Source: Laetiporus sulphureus 93-53 (Eukaryota; Basidiomycota; Agaricomycetes; Polyporales; Laetiporaceae). From it: a stretch of 64,000 bases of DNA. Each line of letters starts with the position of its first letter. Position 1 is the stretch's first letter. Position numbers and translations under genes: made by a program. Below the pieces are notes generated by a model that was not told the DNA's origin, did not search any database, and saw nothing but the letters and a program-made list of their open reading frames with translations. Location: contig NW_024468535.1 of assembly GCF_001632365.1 (NCBI RefSeq), positions 184,820 to 248,819 of the forward strand. Direction: 5' to 3'. Shown here piece after piece: positions 23,407 through 35,193 of the stretch.

Positions 23407-23990
23407 CTAGAGTCCTTTTGATTCGCTTCCTGCAAAGTTGAATATCACCTTATGTATGACCTCCGCAACCTTGTTCGCGACGGCTTGAGCGCTCATCTTC
23501 GGGTCCTTGTCGTACGTCGCGATTTTAGGCGAGAGGATCATATGCCGCTCCTCGTTAGGATATTATTTCTCAACACCGCCGTTGAAGAAGGATGTGACGT
23601 GTGCATGTGTCCCGGTTTCTAGCCATGGTCGGAGATGTGCTAGCACGATAACACACAGTGCACATACCGGCCGTGTATGCCTGCTTCATGCCCTGCTTCG
23701 CGGGCCGAATGACAGTCGTCATCGGTTGCGGCGGAAAAGCAACCGGGAAGGGGAATTCGGCGTTGTATTGTGGCATGGTTCTGATGCGCTACAAAGCAGC
23801 CGCCAAAATGAGAGTCATCAATCTCCATGGGCCTGTCAGGAAGGCCAAGCACGGTGACAATCCCCCGCATCCGGTCAGAGAAGTAGTTGAAGAAGAAGAG
23901 CGTGTCGCCATCCTTGATGAGACCCTCATCGCCGTTCACGGTGACAGGCTTCAAGAAGTCGTCTGTCCCATCCATGAAATGTTTGTCTCC
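23407..23990 (-). pseudogene. Fragment of cofactor-independent phosphoglycerate mutase
   Basis: The normal enzyme (iPGM, about 515 residues) interconverts 3- and 2-phosphoglycerate. Only the middle is here: KHFMDGTDDFLKPVTVNGDE, IKDGDTLFFFNYFSDRMR, VTVLGLPDRPMEI, YNAEFPFPVAFPPQPMT, then THAHVTSFFNGGVEK and ERHMILSPKIATYDKDPKMS. Between QAYTAG and ETGTHAH there is still a GT...AG interval, so an intron survives. A TAA stop follows GGVEK in frame, and the copy ends after VANKVAEVIHKV with no C-terminal third. The N-terminal half, including the catalytic Ser, is absent. It is a truncated, broken copy made at the DNA level; the working gene must lie elsewhere. Confidence 0.85.
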
Positions 23991-24827
23991 GTGGATTCGA
24001 CTTGCTGCGTTAGCTTCGCGGTCACGTGATACACGTTCCGCTCAGTCTCCAAGCGTGTGCACTGCGGTGCATTTGTCGTCATTAGAAGCGCAGACAGATC
24101 AGCAAGCTAATTGATCAGTGTATCACGTCCATGAGTTCCCAGAAGCAGAGGAATATTAAGAGCAGCGAGCAATCAGAGAAGCGAGGAGAGACCAGGAGGG
24201 CTCGATACAGAACAAGGCGTACCATCTCGCCGCGCATTTACCGTGTTCTTTCGCAACTAGTCGCCACACGCATTCAAGTCACTTTAAGTATAAGAAGGGA
24301 GAACATCATCCGTCACATTGATCAGCTCTGTTTCTCTCTCGCCAGAGGGTGGACGACCTTTGAAAACTTCAACGTAACTCAAGCACTTCTGAGATCGAAT
24401 GCAAAGAGGCAATCTGATGTTTGAAATAAATCTGTCTTGCTATTGTCGCCAGAGTCCCAGGAGCATAGCAACGCATAAAAGGGGCAATCTGGGTGGCTAT
24501 TCCGCATGATGATCAGGAAAGGTTGCTTAATGCAGTGTTCTTAAAGTCAGTCCAAACCCTGCGAGACTGACGAAATTACAGTAAGTGGTCTTTTAAACTC
24601 GGGACACCAGGGACCACACTGGAAAGCCTGAAGAATGGTCGACGAAGATGTCGTCAAGCTTGAAGAGCAGTCGACAAGCACAGTTTTGGCTTAGGCAGGA
24701 TGAGCGTCTCGTGATGGCAAACCTAATATGTAATTTCATTCTCACGCCTCCTACACGTCGCTTCATAGTTCGTTCAGCGCTGTGAACAGCGTTCCACGTA
24801 CACAGTCGCTCTCTGCTTCAAACAGCC
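23991..24827. other. Intergenic, upstream of the KDEL receptor
   Basis: A plus frame at 24131-24424 is Arg/Ser-rich and not recognisable. The 3' part should hold the KDEL receptor promoter. Confidence 0.45.
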
Positions 24828-25828
24828 ATGAATCTTTTTCGGTTGTTCGGTACCAAACATTGCTGCTCATTAGAAATGACGGCCGTTGACACGCTTCTGC
24901 AGGGGACATGTCCCACCTGGCGTCAATTCTCATACTCCTGCACAAGATTCAGACGACACGGTCATGTCGAGGTCAGCGTCTTTCCCCCGGTTGCCGCTAA
25001 TTCAAGCCAGCAACACATTGTTGGGCATGACATAAGGCGTGGGGACGTGCTGGTGCTGACATATTGGCTTGAAACGCAGGCATATCATTCAAGACGCAGG
25101 CTCTCTATGTCGCCGTGTTCGTTACCCGATATCTGGACCTCTTCTATGACTATGTTTCGCTATACAACTCCGTCATGAAGATTTTCTTTATCGCGAGCAC
25201 CTGCTACGTACTCTACCTAATGAAAGTAAAGTTCCGGTGCGTTCATCCCGCGTTCATGCTGCTTCACAACCGCCGTCTCATGTTCCACCAGGCCAACGAA
25301 CGACCCATCCATTGACACCTTCCGCGTCGAGTACCTCGTCGGACCCTGTATTCTCCTTGCGCTCATCTTCAACTACAAGTTCACATTCACGGAAGTCCTG
25401 TGGTCCTTCTCCATATTTCTAGAGTCTGTCGCCATCCTCCCGCAGCTGTTCATGCTGCAGCGTACCGGCGAGGCAGAGACAATCACGACGCACTACTTGG
25501 CAGCGCTGGGCGCATACAGGGCACTCTACATCCCGAACTGGATCTACCGGTGCGTGATAGAAGTGTGCGCTCTCATGCTGAGGGCTTATTGCGTGCTCTT
25601 CCTACACAGGTACTGGACAGAAGACGTTGTGGATCCAATTGCTGTCACAGCGGGCATCGTCCAGACCGCGCTCTACCTGGACTTTTTCTACGTCTATGTC
25701 ACAAAGTGCGTGTGCTCTTCCCTCTACGCGTGCAGCTGCTCACCCGCCCTCCGTTGTTCCTGTCCTTGGTTCGCTTTCTCGACGTGTGCAGAGTGTTACA
25801 AGGGCAGAAATTTGAACTCCCTGCATAA
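24828..25828 (+). CDS. ERD2: ER lumen protein retrieval receptor (KDEL/HDEL receptor)
   Basis: Seven-helix receptor that captures escaped ER proteins carrying HDEL/KDEL in the Golgi and returns them in COPI vesicles. The first exon is only 22 bases (24828-24849, MNLFRLFG). Introns at 24850-24902, 24972-25079, 25237-25291, 25550-25609 and one joining YVTK to [11 protein letters not shown] all restore frame. Landmarks in order are [111 protein letters not shown] and the near-universal C-terminus [11 protein letters not shown]. The protein is complete and typical in length. Confidence 0.97.
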
Positions 25829-27575
25829 ATGTGATGTCAGAAAAGTAATGCATATCGACTGTTGTTCTTTTGGCTAGAGCCGTAACTTATCGAAGACATT
25901 TTTGGCTGCCTGAATATTTTTGGTTTTTGTCCCCAGAAGGACAGTCAGTACGCATGCGAGAACCTCTCTGAACTCAGCTATCTCGAGCAAGATGCGCAGT
26001 AAGAGCACATGAGAGAACAGCGGGCAGAACGACGCACGCGTCGCAAAGCGGGCGCGTCATCCTTATGCGTGACATGACGCATGCATTGGCATCATTCAGC
26101 ATCATTCATCGTGCACGTCAAGTTAGTGCTTTGTCTTTGCGAGACCTCTAGAAATCTGCACAAAGCTCACACATGTACTCTTCTGTCATGCCTATTTCTT
26201 TAAGGAAGACCACTATTTCCCTTCTTCCAGGAGAAAACTCGTATGCTGAAGTCACTGTGACTTAGCGCTCGATTGTAAGCAACGCGTGCGATGTCACAAA
26301 AGACCCGCTCAGGCTTATTCGTTAGAAACTGATCAACGGTCCGACATCATTATATCGATCTACGAAGTAGTCACCGTTGACCATATCCTACATCGTTCCG
26401 CTAGCATAAGCTCCATAGTGACATGCCGTGCTGTGAAACGGTCGGTGAGCAGACTGCTTTTACCGCTGTACATACAACTGTACATAGGTTGACCTCACTG
26501 CCAGGACGTGAGGCGCGTCTTCTGGCACGACATGTATCTGGAAACCCACCGATCGCAATGATACTCCATGAAGTGGTCCAAAAACACTCGATTTCTGTCA
26601 ACCCAGGTAATCCTTGTGCGCTCCAAAGCCCTCGATACCTCCAACGAAACAGCTTCGCGTGGCACAAACTTACAGGTCCACCTTCTCGTTTCAGCATCCG
26701 GCTAGAGCCATCACTCATACGGCCAATGAACCGGTTCTGGGTCTTCAAAGCGAACGTAGATGTGACAATGCCAGTTAATATGCGTGCAAACGATGACCAC
26801 GTCGTAAAGGCTCTCGTCTGACGGTGGGGTGTCCCTGCTGCCACACAACAAGCGCTCGCATCATATTCACTATCTCTCACAGATTCGGCTATGCCGCGAT
26901 TTCTTTTGTGGATGTCGCGTACTGCTTGGGGGGCAACGATGAATAAATTGGGTATATGACAAGACAGACGAGGTACCGTGGAGCGCGCATCGCATCTGAT
27001 CTCAGTGGCTTCTCTGCCATCGTACAAGGCGTCTCTATTTGTCGACATCCGCATTGGAATGTCATCAGAGCTCGTCTCCAAATTAGGAACACAGCAAATG
27101 ACAAAAAAGGCACCACATAGAATCTGTCTACACTGTCTTCGCGACACCGTAAGCTCGACCGTCATGCTCAATGATCCTAGACTCCGAATGCCGAACAAGC
27201 GATCACCGACGCACGGCCTTCCAAAAGCGGCCTATACTGTATCGTGCCATAATACAACGGACTTTGATCAGCCGGCAACCTACGGATGAAGTATATACGG
27301 TGACGCGTCCGCATTTGTCATAGTCGAAAGATGAAGCTACATGATGCACTCGGAATTATCTAGATCAGCAGCCGCGCACATCGGAAGAAAGAAATTATGA
27401 CATGGCAGATCGCTGCTAGCCCCGATTCGGTCAAGACCTTGCCTTGAGCGCAGTCACTTACACCATGAACGCTGCAAGCGTGCTGTTATGCATATGCTGC
27501 TCGCTGATCGATTGCCCTCTCATTACAGATTTCTGCGCATCAAGAGCTTCCTCAGGCATGTGTGCCGACATGCTG
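25829..27575. other. Long intergenic region with an unassigned 800-base open frame
   Basis: A minus frame at 27198-26401 stays open for 265 codons, and a plus frame mirrors part of it at 26423-26821. Neither matches a family I know, and codon composition does not pick one. It may be an orphan gene or chance. Confidence 0.35.
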
Positions 27576-29330
27576 TCACATCTTTGTTCGCTCCGCGATC
27601 TCCTCCGAGATCTCCGCGCACACGATCAGGAGAGCTTTCCCGAGCTTCTCAAAGTCGCCGATCTATCGTATCAACATAGACAAGTGAAATTCTGCAACGA
27701 GGCCACAGAAAGGCGACTCACGCACCTCGTTGTAAACCTGCGCACTAACCCTCGTCCACCACCTGCCATCGTAGTGAAACTGCGAAGCATATACATTGTG
27801 CTCGTTGAGCAGCTTGTCCTGGAACTTCAAGGTAACAGCAGGAGTCGGTGCTATCGAACCTGCTAGAGGGATCTCGACGTTGACCTGAAAATGAACACGT
27901 CAGCTACTGCATTTTGATGAGCCGGTGTATAAGCAGACCATGTTTGCGGTGAACATCTCCGCTTCATCAGAATTAGGTGCGAACATCATGCGCGTGTTCA
28001 GGGTCTCGGCGAGATGTTTACCACCAGCTAGAGCGAGCGTGTGACAGTAATCATTGATTCTCTTCTCGCCACCTAATAATTCTCGAAATTCGAGGGCTGC
28101 GCATGACGTGGCAATAACTAAAAGATCACCCAGCCTGACAGGCGAGAAACGTACCGGGCTTGATGCTCAAAGGTATCGTGAATTCTATCGTCCCGGTCCC
28201 TATGGCCTCGTCGATTTGTCAGATGGTAAGCATCAGCAAGATTGTGTGGCATAAACCACAAGAGAATTTGGTTTGAGGATCGCCTTCGTGTCCAGGCGGG
28301 AGCGGCCCAAACGTGATGCCCGTAGGAAATGCTGACCTGATGATATGATGGTTGCTTTCCGGGTACGAATCAGCTTTCTAGCACTGATGGCGTCGGCAGA
28401 GATGGACAGCACTGACCATTCTGGCACATAGAGCACGGCACAACCGTGCTTCGCGTACATCCATTTTGAGCAGCTCTGGCCGTACCCATAGAAACAGCGA
28501 TCTCTAACCATTAACAGCGAGGAGAACATATCGACACCCAGAAGTCAGGCGCTGCCTCTGTCAAGTTGAGGTCCACTTCCTGTCCTAGCGAATGTGCCGC
28601 ATCGATAACGCTCCACACAGACTCCTCTCTGCATATCTGAACCATATCTTTCCAAGGCATGTAGACAGATGGGGTCGCTGAGATGCTATCCAATACCGCA
28701 ACAATTTTCCCCTTTGGAGTCTCATCAGCAGATTGCCGCCGCTGAGCCTTCAGACTCTGGAGAAATTTGCGAAATCGCTCGAACAATGCCTTTCGCTTCT
28801 CCGGGATTGACAGTGTGAACTCGGAGAGCTTTGGATGAGGTGCGGTGTCAGAGACGTAGCGCGCTGCAGCTCTGATAGTGTTGAACGTGCAATTGGCTGA
28901 CAACGTCGTGGTCAGCTGGATATCGCTGTTCACGTCCCGCGGACATACTCATGACGAGGACGTCACCGTTCTCCCAGTCAAAGTTGCGCAGGACGATATT
29001 GATCCCATGGGAGACATTCGATACGAACGCACAGTCGCTGGGATGTGCGCCAATCAGCTTCGCAATTAGCCCCCGGACCTCCTCCACCATGGGCCGATAG
29101 TCGAACCAGAGGAAGCGGTCTGGCTTTGCTGCTACTTTATCAGCAAGATCCCTGGTTGCGTCTTCGACACGACGTGGCGTAGCTCCTGCAGTGCCTGGAA
29201 GTAGTGCTTGGTAGTCAGCATGTTTTTGAATGGAAGATGTTGTACACTGACCGGAATTGAGGTTTATATATCCATCTTCGAGGGAGAAGAAAGGAAGAGC
29301 GGCATGGCCGAGCTCAGGAAACTTCTCCAT
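27576..29330 (-). CDS. Class V PLP-dependent aminotransferase-like enzyme (cysteine desulfurase/epimerase type)
   Basis: Fold-type I PLP enzyme of the isopenicillin-N-epimerase/cysteine-desulfurase-like group. I chose the ATG at 29330 (MEKFPELGHAALPFFSLED) because it leads directly into YINLNSG, spliced to TAGATPRRVEDATRDLADKV. Later blocks are FDYRPMVEEVRGLIAKLIGA, FVSNVSHGINIVLRNFDWE, TFNTIRAAARYVSDTAP, SVWSVIDAAHSLGQEVDLN (PLP-ring Asp) and CSKWMYAKHGCAVLYVPE with the probable PLP lysine. After that come INDYCHTLALAGGKHLAETL, VNVEIPLAGSIAPTPAV, VSAQVYNE and GDFEKLGKALLIVCAEI, ending ERTKM at 27576. The section from about 28300 to 28150 is hard to splice: the normally conserved QF-W-TGT block reads AIGTGTIEFTIPLSIKPG. 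Minor damage there is possible. Confidence 0.8.
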
Positions 29331-30484
29331 GCACCTAAACTCGAGCCCCAGTAAGTGTGCATGCGACACGGATATTGGGTACACAGCGAGCTGTTCCTTA
29401 TCAAATCAAAAGCCTACCAAGCATGTTCGGGTAGAAGCTGTCTTTAATGATGGCATGACAAACAGACAGGGAAGAAGATAAGTTTACAGTTACGGCCACA
29501 TTTCTCCGCAGGAATCGCCTTACTTCATGGTCCGTTGACATCGCATAATGGGATGGATTCAATGGCGATGCTCGACCACTCCTTTCGGGCTGGAGAGCCA
29601 CTTTCAGCCCTGAACACTGAGATGCCGACAAATGAACTTACTCATTCAACCATGCAGACTTCAGCATGAAGCTTTGAAGTCTCGTCTTCTAGGGCCATAA
29701 TCAGCTCTATTGCTCAGCACACGCAAGCGGCAGCCTTTTCTATCAAACATATGTTCTGCATGCAAGTTTTCGGACATGCAGCGAGAGGATACCGCCTGTA
29801 TTCCAGGATCTGCGATCTCCAATCGGGCTATCTCCATTGGGGTAGACGGTGTGGGAACGAAACTTAGTACCCGATCACATTTATCATTCAGTTCCAACTC
29901 TTCCAATCCGCAGGTCATCGATTCATCGCTCAGCGCTCGTCGCTACCAATCTTCATAAGTTCAACATCAGCAACGTTGTTGATAGGTGACATATCCGATA
30001 GCAGGGAGTATTCACGCACTACATCCCATGACCGTTGTTCTGATTTCATACCGTCAGGTTCCGAGCGTTGGGATGTGGCATACATTTCAATGGTCCAAAC
30101 TCAAACCAGAGCGCCTCAGCATGCACAATTCGCGAGGAACTGCACGACATTGTCACCAGAAATGACGGAGCACGCAGTCACCTCCAGATGACCCAAATTC
30201 TGAGCGATCGTGCATCATGCGTTATCGTAGGATCAGCTAAGTGGCATCCTTGATTAAACACGTAACTTACTAATCGTATCGCGAAGAGCGCGAAGAACTC
30301 GCCTGTATCGCTTCATGTAGTAAAATCACTGATGAGAAGCACTGTGTATGTCCGCCATAGTACCACCCTCCGTCAAAGCATAACCTTGAAGCCTGCCGTA
30401 CATCAAGCGCAGTGGCCAATGATCGGAGGACAGCCGCGCAGCGATCCCTACCTCCTGCTCGTATCGACCCTTGGCGCGGCCACG
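29331..30484. other. Intergenic with a possible F-box/LRR relic (30230-29660, minus)
   Basis: Minus-strand pieces LGHLEVTACSVISGDNVVQF, WDVVREYSLLSDMSP and CGLEELELNDKCDRVLSFVP resemble scattered LRR segments of basidiomycete F-box proteins, with stops between them. I regard this as a weak candidate pseudogene only. Confidence 0.3.
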
Positions 30485-31759
30485 ATGGCTAAATTCCCTG
30501 TAGCAGAGGCGGAGCTCGTCGCTATCATCACCGAAAGCATCACCTACGGAATCCACATATCGACATTCGCGACGTGTATCTGGACGCTGTTTCGGACGTC
30601 AAAGACGTTGGGACGAGAGACCAACGTGACATTGCTGTTCTTCTCGATCACACTCTTTGTCATCGGAACGCTGGATATCTCGTTCAACATCTATCGCAAC
30701 TTGTCCGCCTTCATCTTCTACACGGGACCCGGTGGGGCCAACCACGTTGATGAGGAGGTCTCGAATTGGGTGCAGGTTTCACGGGTAAGCCTCGGCCTGA
30801 GCCCGTCATAGAATGCCTTCATGGACATGGAAACCTAGGGTGCCTTTAATCTATTCGCCCTCATTGTCGCTGATGCCGCCCAGGTGCGTGTAACTCCCCG
30901 TCATAAGTTACTAGACGAATGCAGATAGCATCTGTCCAGATCTACCGCCTGTGGATTGTATACGGCCGCAACTGGAGAATAGCCTTCCCTCCCTTGGTCT
31001 TATGGCTGGCAGGACTGTCATGCGCTATACCGCTAATATATTATAGCACCAAACTGAACGTACTCACGGCCATGGCCGGGGCGACCAAGCTTGATGCGTT
31101 CCTGGATGCCTTTATCGTCCTTTCAGTGGCTATTAACATCCTCGCATCAGGTGTGTGTCAATTCCATGCCAAAACAATCATGCACTCGAATATATCATAC
31201 GCCTGTGCCAGGTTTGACACTGTACCGCATCTATTGGATCCATAGGTCAACGTCCCAGCATTTCACGGGCAGCTCGGGCGCGGTGGTGCGACAGGGCGTG
31301 ACATGGACGCAACTCTTCCGAATCGTCATCGAGTCCACACTCCTGTACACGCTCTCTTCCATCATCGCCTTGGTCGTCAACTCGATAGGAAACAACGCAT
31401 TCTACTGCGTCTCGGACATGGTGAGCTTTCCGGCCTCATATTAACGCTGCCCCACATTGCTGATCGCTGATCATCGGGTTCTGCCCTTGCGCTTACAGCA
31501 ACTGCAGATTGCAGGCATACAATTCGACCTGGTCATCATACGCGTAGGGCTGGGTATCACCGTGGAGCAGGTCCACACGAGTCTCGGGGATATGACGTTC
31601 CGAATGAGAGCGATCAAATCCAGCGGGACAGAGGTCGAGCTCGGCGTGCCTGTCGTGATTCCCGAGAACAGTACGCAGACGACACGGTCGGTGGAGGACA
31701 TCGATCGTCAGAGCATTAAAACTGGAAATTTTCTCCGCGTTAATGTAGACTCACCTTGA
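30485..31759 (+). CDS. Multi-pass membrane protein of a basidiomycete family
   Basis: Hypothetical integral membrane protein with about seven helices, of a type repeated in Agaricomycete genomes. I chose the ATG at 30485 (MAKFPVAEAELVAIITESIT) because family members begin close to the YGIHISTF block; an ATG at 30419 is also in frame. Helices follow in TLLFFSITLFVIGTLDIS, the exon reading FNLFALIVADAAQ, IASVQIYRLWIVYGRNW, AFPPLVLWLAGLSCAIPLIY, LDAFIVLSVAINILAS and FRIVIESTLLYTLSSIIALV. The C-terminal tail is soluble and acidic (VELGVPVVIPENSTQT). Introns fall after NWVQVSR, after VADAAQ, near ILAS, and after CVSDM. No biochemical role is known to me. Confidence 0.65.
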
Positions 31760-32351
31760 TCGGTTCACCCATACGTGGTTCGAAATATGCAGCGAGCGTG
31801 TGCCGCCTGATTGTTGAGCGTTCTCCTATGTATCATGTATGAGTGGCCAGTATATACCACACCGACTCACGGTCCCAGGTTGTTTTGCAGTCTGCGACTA
31901 CTTGCGATGCCCACTTGCGGAATGTGTCTATAATCTATGCACTATTGACCATTGTTGAGTAGTGCTAAGAGCAGCGGTCTTACCGGGCGTCCAGCGGTCG
32001 TCAAGAGAGTGTACGGCCAGAGATCCCATTTATCCAGCTAAGATTCCGCTTGCAGATTATTTGTCACTCGCAAGTCGCACAAATGCCTATCACCATTTGA
32101 GCAACAGGCAGCACTCAGTGCCTTCACAGACTCGGTTGAACTAGGCGTGAGAGCGCCGCCCGGCTGATCGCGCTGTACGTGGCGGTGGCTGTAATTCCAG
32201 TAACGCGCTCTGCAGAGATCTGTGTCTCTTCCATCATCCCACCCGCACTGCGTTGTCTAGCTACCCAGCAACGTCCGGACACTTACCTTGAAATACCGGT
32301 TCTCCGTCACGACTGGGTCTTGTAACCCCGACGAACTCGACCCCAACCACG
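31760..32351. other. Intergenic, lectin upstream region
   Basis: Separates the membrane-protein gene from the lectin gene on the same strand. I see no gene or repeat. Confidence 0.5.
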
Positions 32352-33938
32352 ATGCTCGCAAGCAGTCTACTGCTATGCCTCCTCGGCCTCCTGCCGCTGA
32401 GCGCCTTGGCCGTCATGGACACAAGGATGGGGAACCAGACGATTGAGAGAGTGAGCGTACCATACTTGGAAGTTCAGCGATAGGAATGGATTGTAAACAG
32501 GTGTTGCGAATAGACGATCAATCTCCGGACACACTCGATATATGCGCCGTACATTGACGAAGACCTTCAAAACCGGTGCGTCTCCTCTTTATCTCCCTTG
32601 CGGCTGACCGCTCATTGATCATGGCATATAGATGGTGGGACTTTGGCGCAGACGCGTATATCGTGCGTATAGTTCGCGGAATGTTAGTATGCCGCTGGGT
32701 CTTACTTCACGGGGGCACCAGAACACGAACAAGCACATCCGCCTTACGCGGAATCGTCCCTCGCAAATAGTACGTCCCCCTTCTCCCTGCGCCAGCTGTG
32801 TTCACCAATATACGTCTGCCTGCAGGGCTGGCTGTGGACGCGCGTCCCGCTCACAGCGCAAAACTTCATCATCGAGGTCGAATTTAAGGTGCGCGCCATC
32901 TTTCGCGCGAACCCACGCCCGACTGCTGAGCCTTATGTACAACCAGATAGGAGGCGAATCAAGCCATCTGTACGGAGACGGCATGGCATTGTGGCTCACA
33001 ACGACGCGCGCTCAGCCGGGGCCGGTCTTCGGCAGCGTAGGTATGTCGCGCGAGCCACCGTCCGCACTGTACAGTCCTCATGACAGACATCACAGACAAT
33101 TTTGAGGGTCTCGGCATCTTCCTCGACACGTAAGCTACGCACGCCTGTCCAGCATCTGACGCGGTTGCTCAACAGTCGCGTAGGTACGCCAACACACGAC
33201 ACTCGTACTCCTTCCCGCGCGTCGTCGGGATGCTCGGCGACGGCAAGACGAAGTACGACCAGGAGGGCGACGGACAGAAGGACGGTCTGGGCGGATGCTC
33301 CGTAAGTGGCCCTACACTCCTCTCCCTACCGCGCGGGTCTCACTGTAGCACCAGGCCAACTACCGTCGCACCAACGTCGCGACGAAGCTGCGCGTATCAT
33401 ACATCAAAGACAAGTACCTGAACGTCAGCATCCCCTTGTCGCTACCAACTGCCCCTGCCTGACTCCGTGATCTCGTCATAGGTTAAGATCCAATACCGAG
33501 CATGGGACGACTGGGTAAACTGCTTCACCGTGCACGACATCAGCCTGCCCAGCTCGCCCTACCTCGGGCTCACAGCCATGACCGGCGACGTCTCCGACAA
33601 CCACGAGTAAGCCGCGTCTCCGCTCCCATGCCATACTTCGCACATCTGACTCGCCGATCACCATCAGCGTTATCAGCGTGACGACGCTCTCCGCGATCCT
33701 CTCGCCGCCGAACCTCCAACGTGACCAGATCAACAGCCGGTCCGGCAGGACCCCTGCGTGGATTTGGACGTTCTTCAAGTTCGCCGGCGTCCTCGCCGTC
33801 ATCGCGGGCGTGCTGTATGCGTATAAGAAGTATGTGTTATCGCACCCGTCGGACAGGAGCTTTGGCAATGCGTTCATGGGGAGGGCAGGTAACATGGGCT
33901 TTGGCGGAGGCTTCTATAGCGATGCTAAGCGCTTCTGA
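32352..33938 (+). CDS. L-type (legume-like) cargo lectin of the early secretory pathway, VIP36/ERGIC-53 family
   Basis: Type I membrane lectin that binds high-mannose glycoproteins during ER-Golgi transport. The start at 32352 gives a signal peptide (MLASSLLLCLLGLLPLSALA). Splicing joins NQTIER to TINLRTHSIYAPYIDEDLQN and WWDFGADAYI, then NTNKHIRLTRN, GWLWTRVPLTAQNFIIEVEF and YGDGMALWLTTTRAQPGPVF, which holds the carbohydrate/Ca site region. Next are DNFEGLGIFLDT, RHSYSFPRVVGMLGDGKTKY, GGCSANYRRTNVATKLRVSY, VNCFTVHDISLPSSPYLGLT and AMTGDVSDNH. A single transmembrane helix (WIWTFFKFAGVLAVIAGVLY) and a short cytosolic tail ending DAKRF close the protein. There is no dilysine signal, so it is nearer VIP36 than ERGIC-53. 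It has about nine short introns and looks intact. Confidence 0.92.
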
Positions 33939-34425
33939 GATTCACTACCGTATATATCTGTCGTTCTGACGGGGTGATCTGTCAGCATAATAATTATGCA
34001 GTAGATCATGCAATTGCGTCCAACAGCTTCCATGAAAAAGCGTTGCGGCACACAGCGTCAGAGAACGTTCATGAATTTCAGACGTCGATCACCGTCATCG
34101 TCCCATCATCCGAGTTATAATTACATAAATGCACGACAGATGAAGCTTAAACGAGTATTTGTCTGGTGTCAAGAGCAAGACCAGGAAACCAATACATACG
34201 AGCACAAGCTGACGATACAACAGATCCGGAGAGATCAGAAGCATAGGCGAGACACGTACATGAGAGCAAAAAAGCAACACGCAAAAGAATGAATGCAAGG
34301 GAGAGTGATAGCCAACTCGGGCAAATAAATAAATCCAAGGTAGCGTCGTAAAGAAAGTCGTCAAAATCGTAAGAACCTTCTCAGTCAAGCGTCTCTCAAC
34401 AGACAGAACAGCAAAGCACACGCGA
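33939..34425. other. Convergent 3' region of lectin and F-BAR genes
   Basis: About 490 bases between two convergent stop codons. A plus frame at 34008-34292 is basic and not recognised. Confidence 0.5.
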
Positions 34426-34762
34426 TCAGAACAAGCACACAAAGTTGCTCGGGAAGACGTGGCGCCCAGGCTGTCGCCGGGCTTCGTCCAGCAGCTCGCC
34501 AGACCACCACCCGTCTTCCGGCGTCGCAGTGACGGCAATCACATCACCAGATTGGAAGTCGAACTCCTCGTCGATCGTAGCTTGATAATCATACAATGCC
34601 TTGACTGCAGCGAAATCATCAGTCTTTATGCCTCTGTTAACCCAAAAGAGAGCATACTCACCATAGAACAACACGGGCCGCCCATCCTCCGTAAAGCCCG
34701 TTGGCAGTGGAGGAGGCTGTGGCGATGGCGCCCGAGCGGGGCTCGGCGCACGATACGCGAAC

Positions 34763-34793
<31 letters not shown>

Positions 34794-35159
34794 GCGGCTG
34801 GGCGTATCCGCCCTGTTCATAATACCCATTCATGGACGCACCCCGATGCAAGTTCTGCACAACCGCGCCCTGGCGCGTGTACTCATGCGGCTGGGGCTGG
34901 TACACCTGCGGCTGCTGATACTGCGCCGGCGGCGGTGCGCCATACATGCGTTGCGGGGGCGGCGCCTGCTGCGGCTGCTGTACCCCATACTGCTGGCTAT
35001 ACGTCGACACAGGCGTGGGAGGGTATTGGGTAGGCGCCTGGGGCGGCATCGTCTGCTGCGGGTACCCATTCGAGTTGACCGTGTACGTCGGTCGCCGCGC
35101 GACGGAGTGCTGCTGTTGCGGAGGCGGCTGGTTCTGCGGCGGCGGCTGTCCGTACTGTG

Positions 35160-35193
<34 letters not shown>

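Noticed and set aside
24131..24424. 97-codon plus frame rich in Arg and Ser
   Set aside because: No homology signal, no splice context and simple composition.
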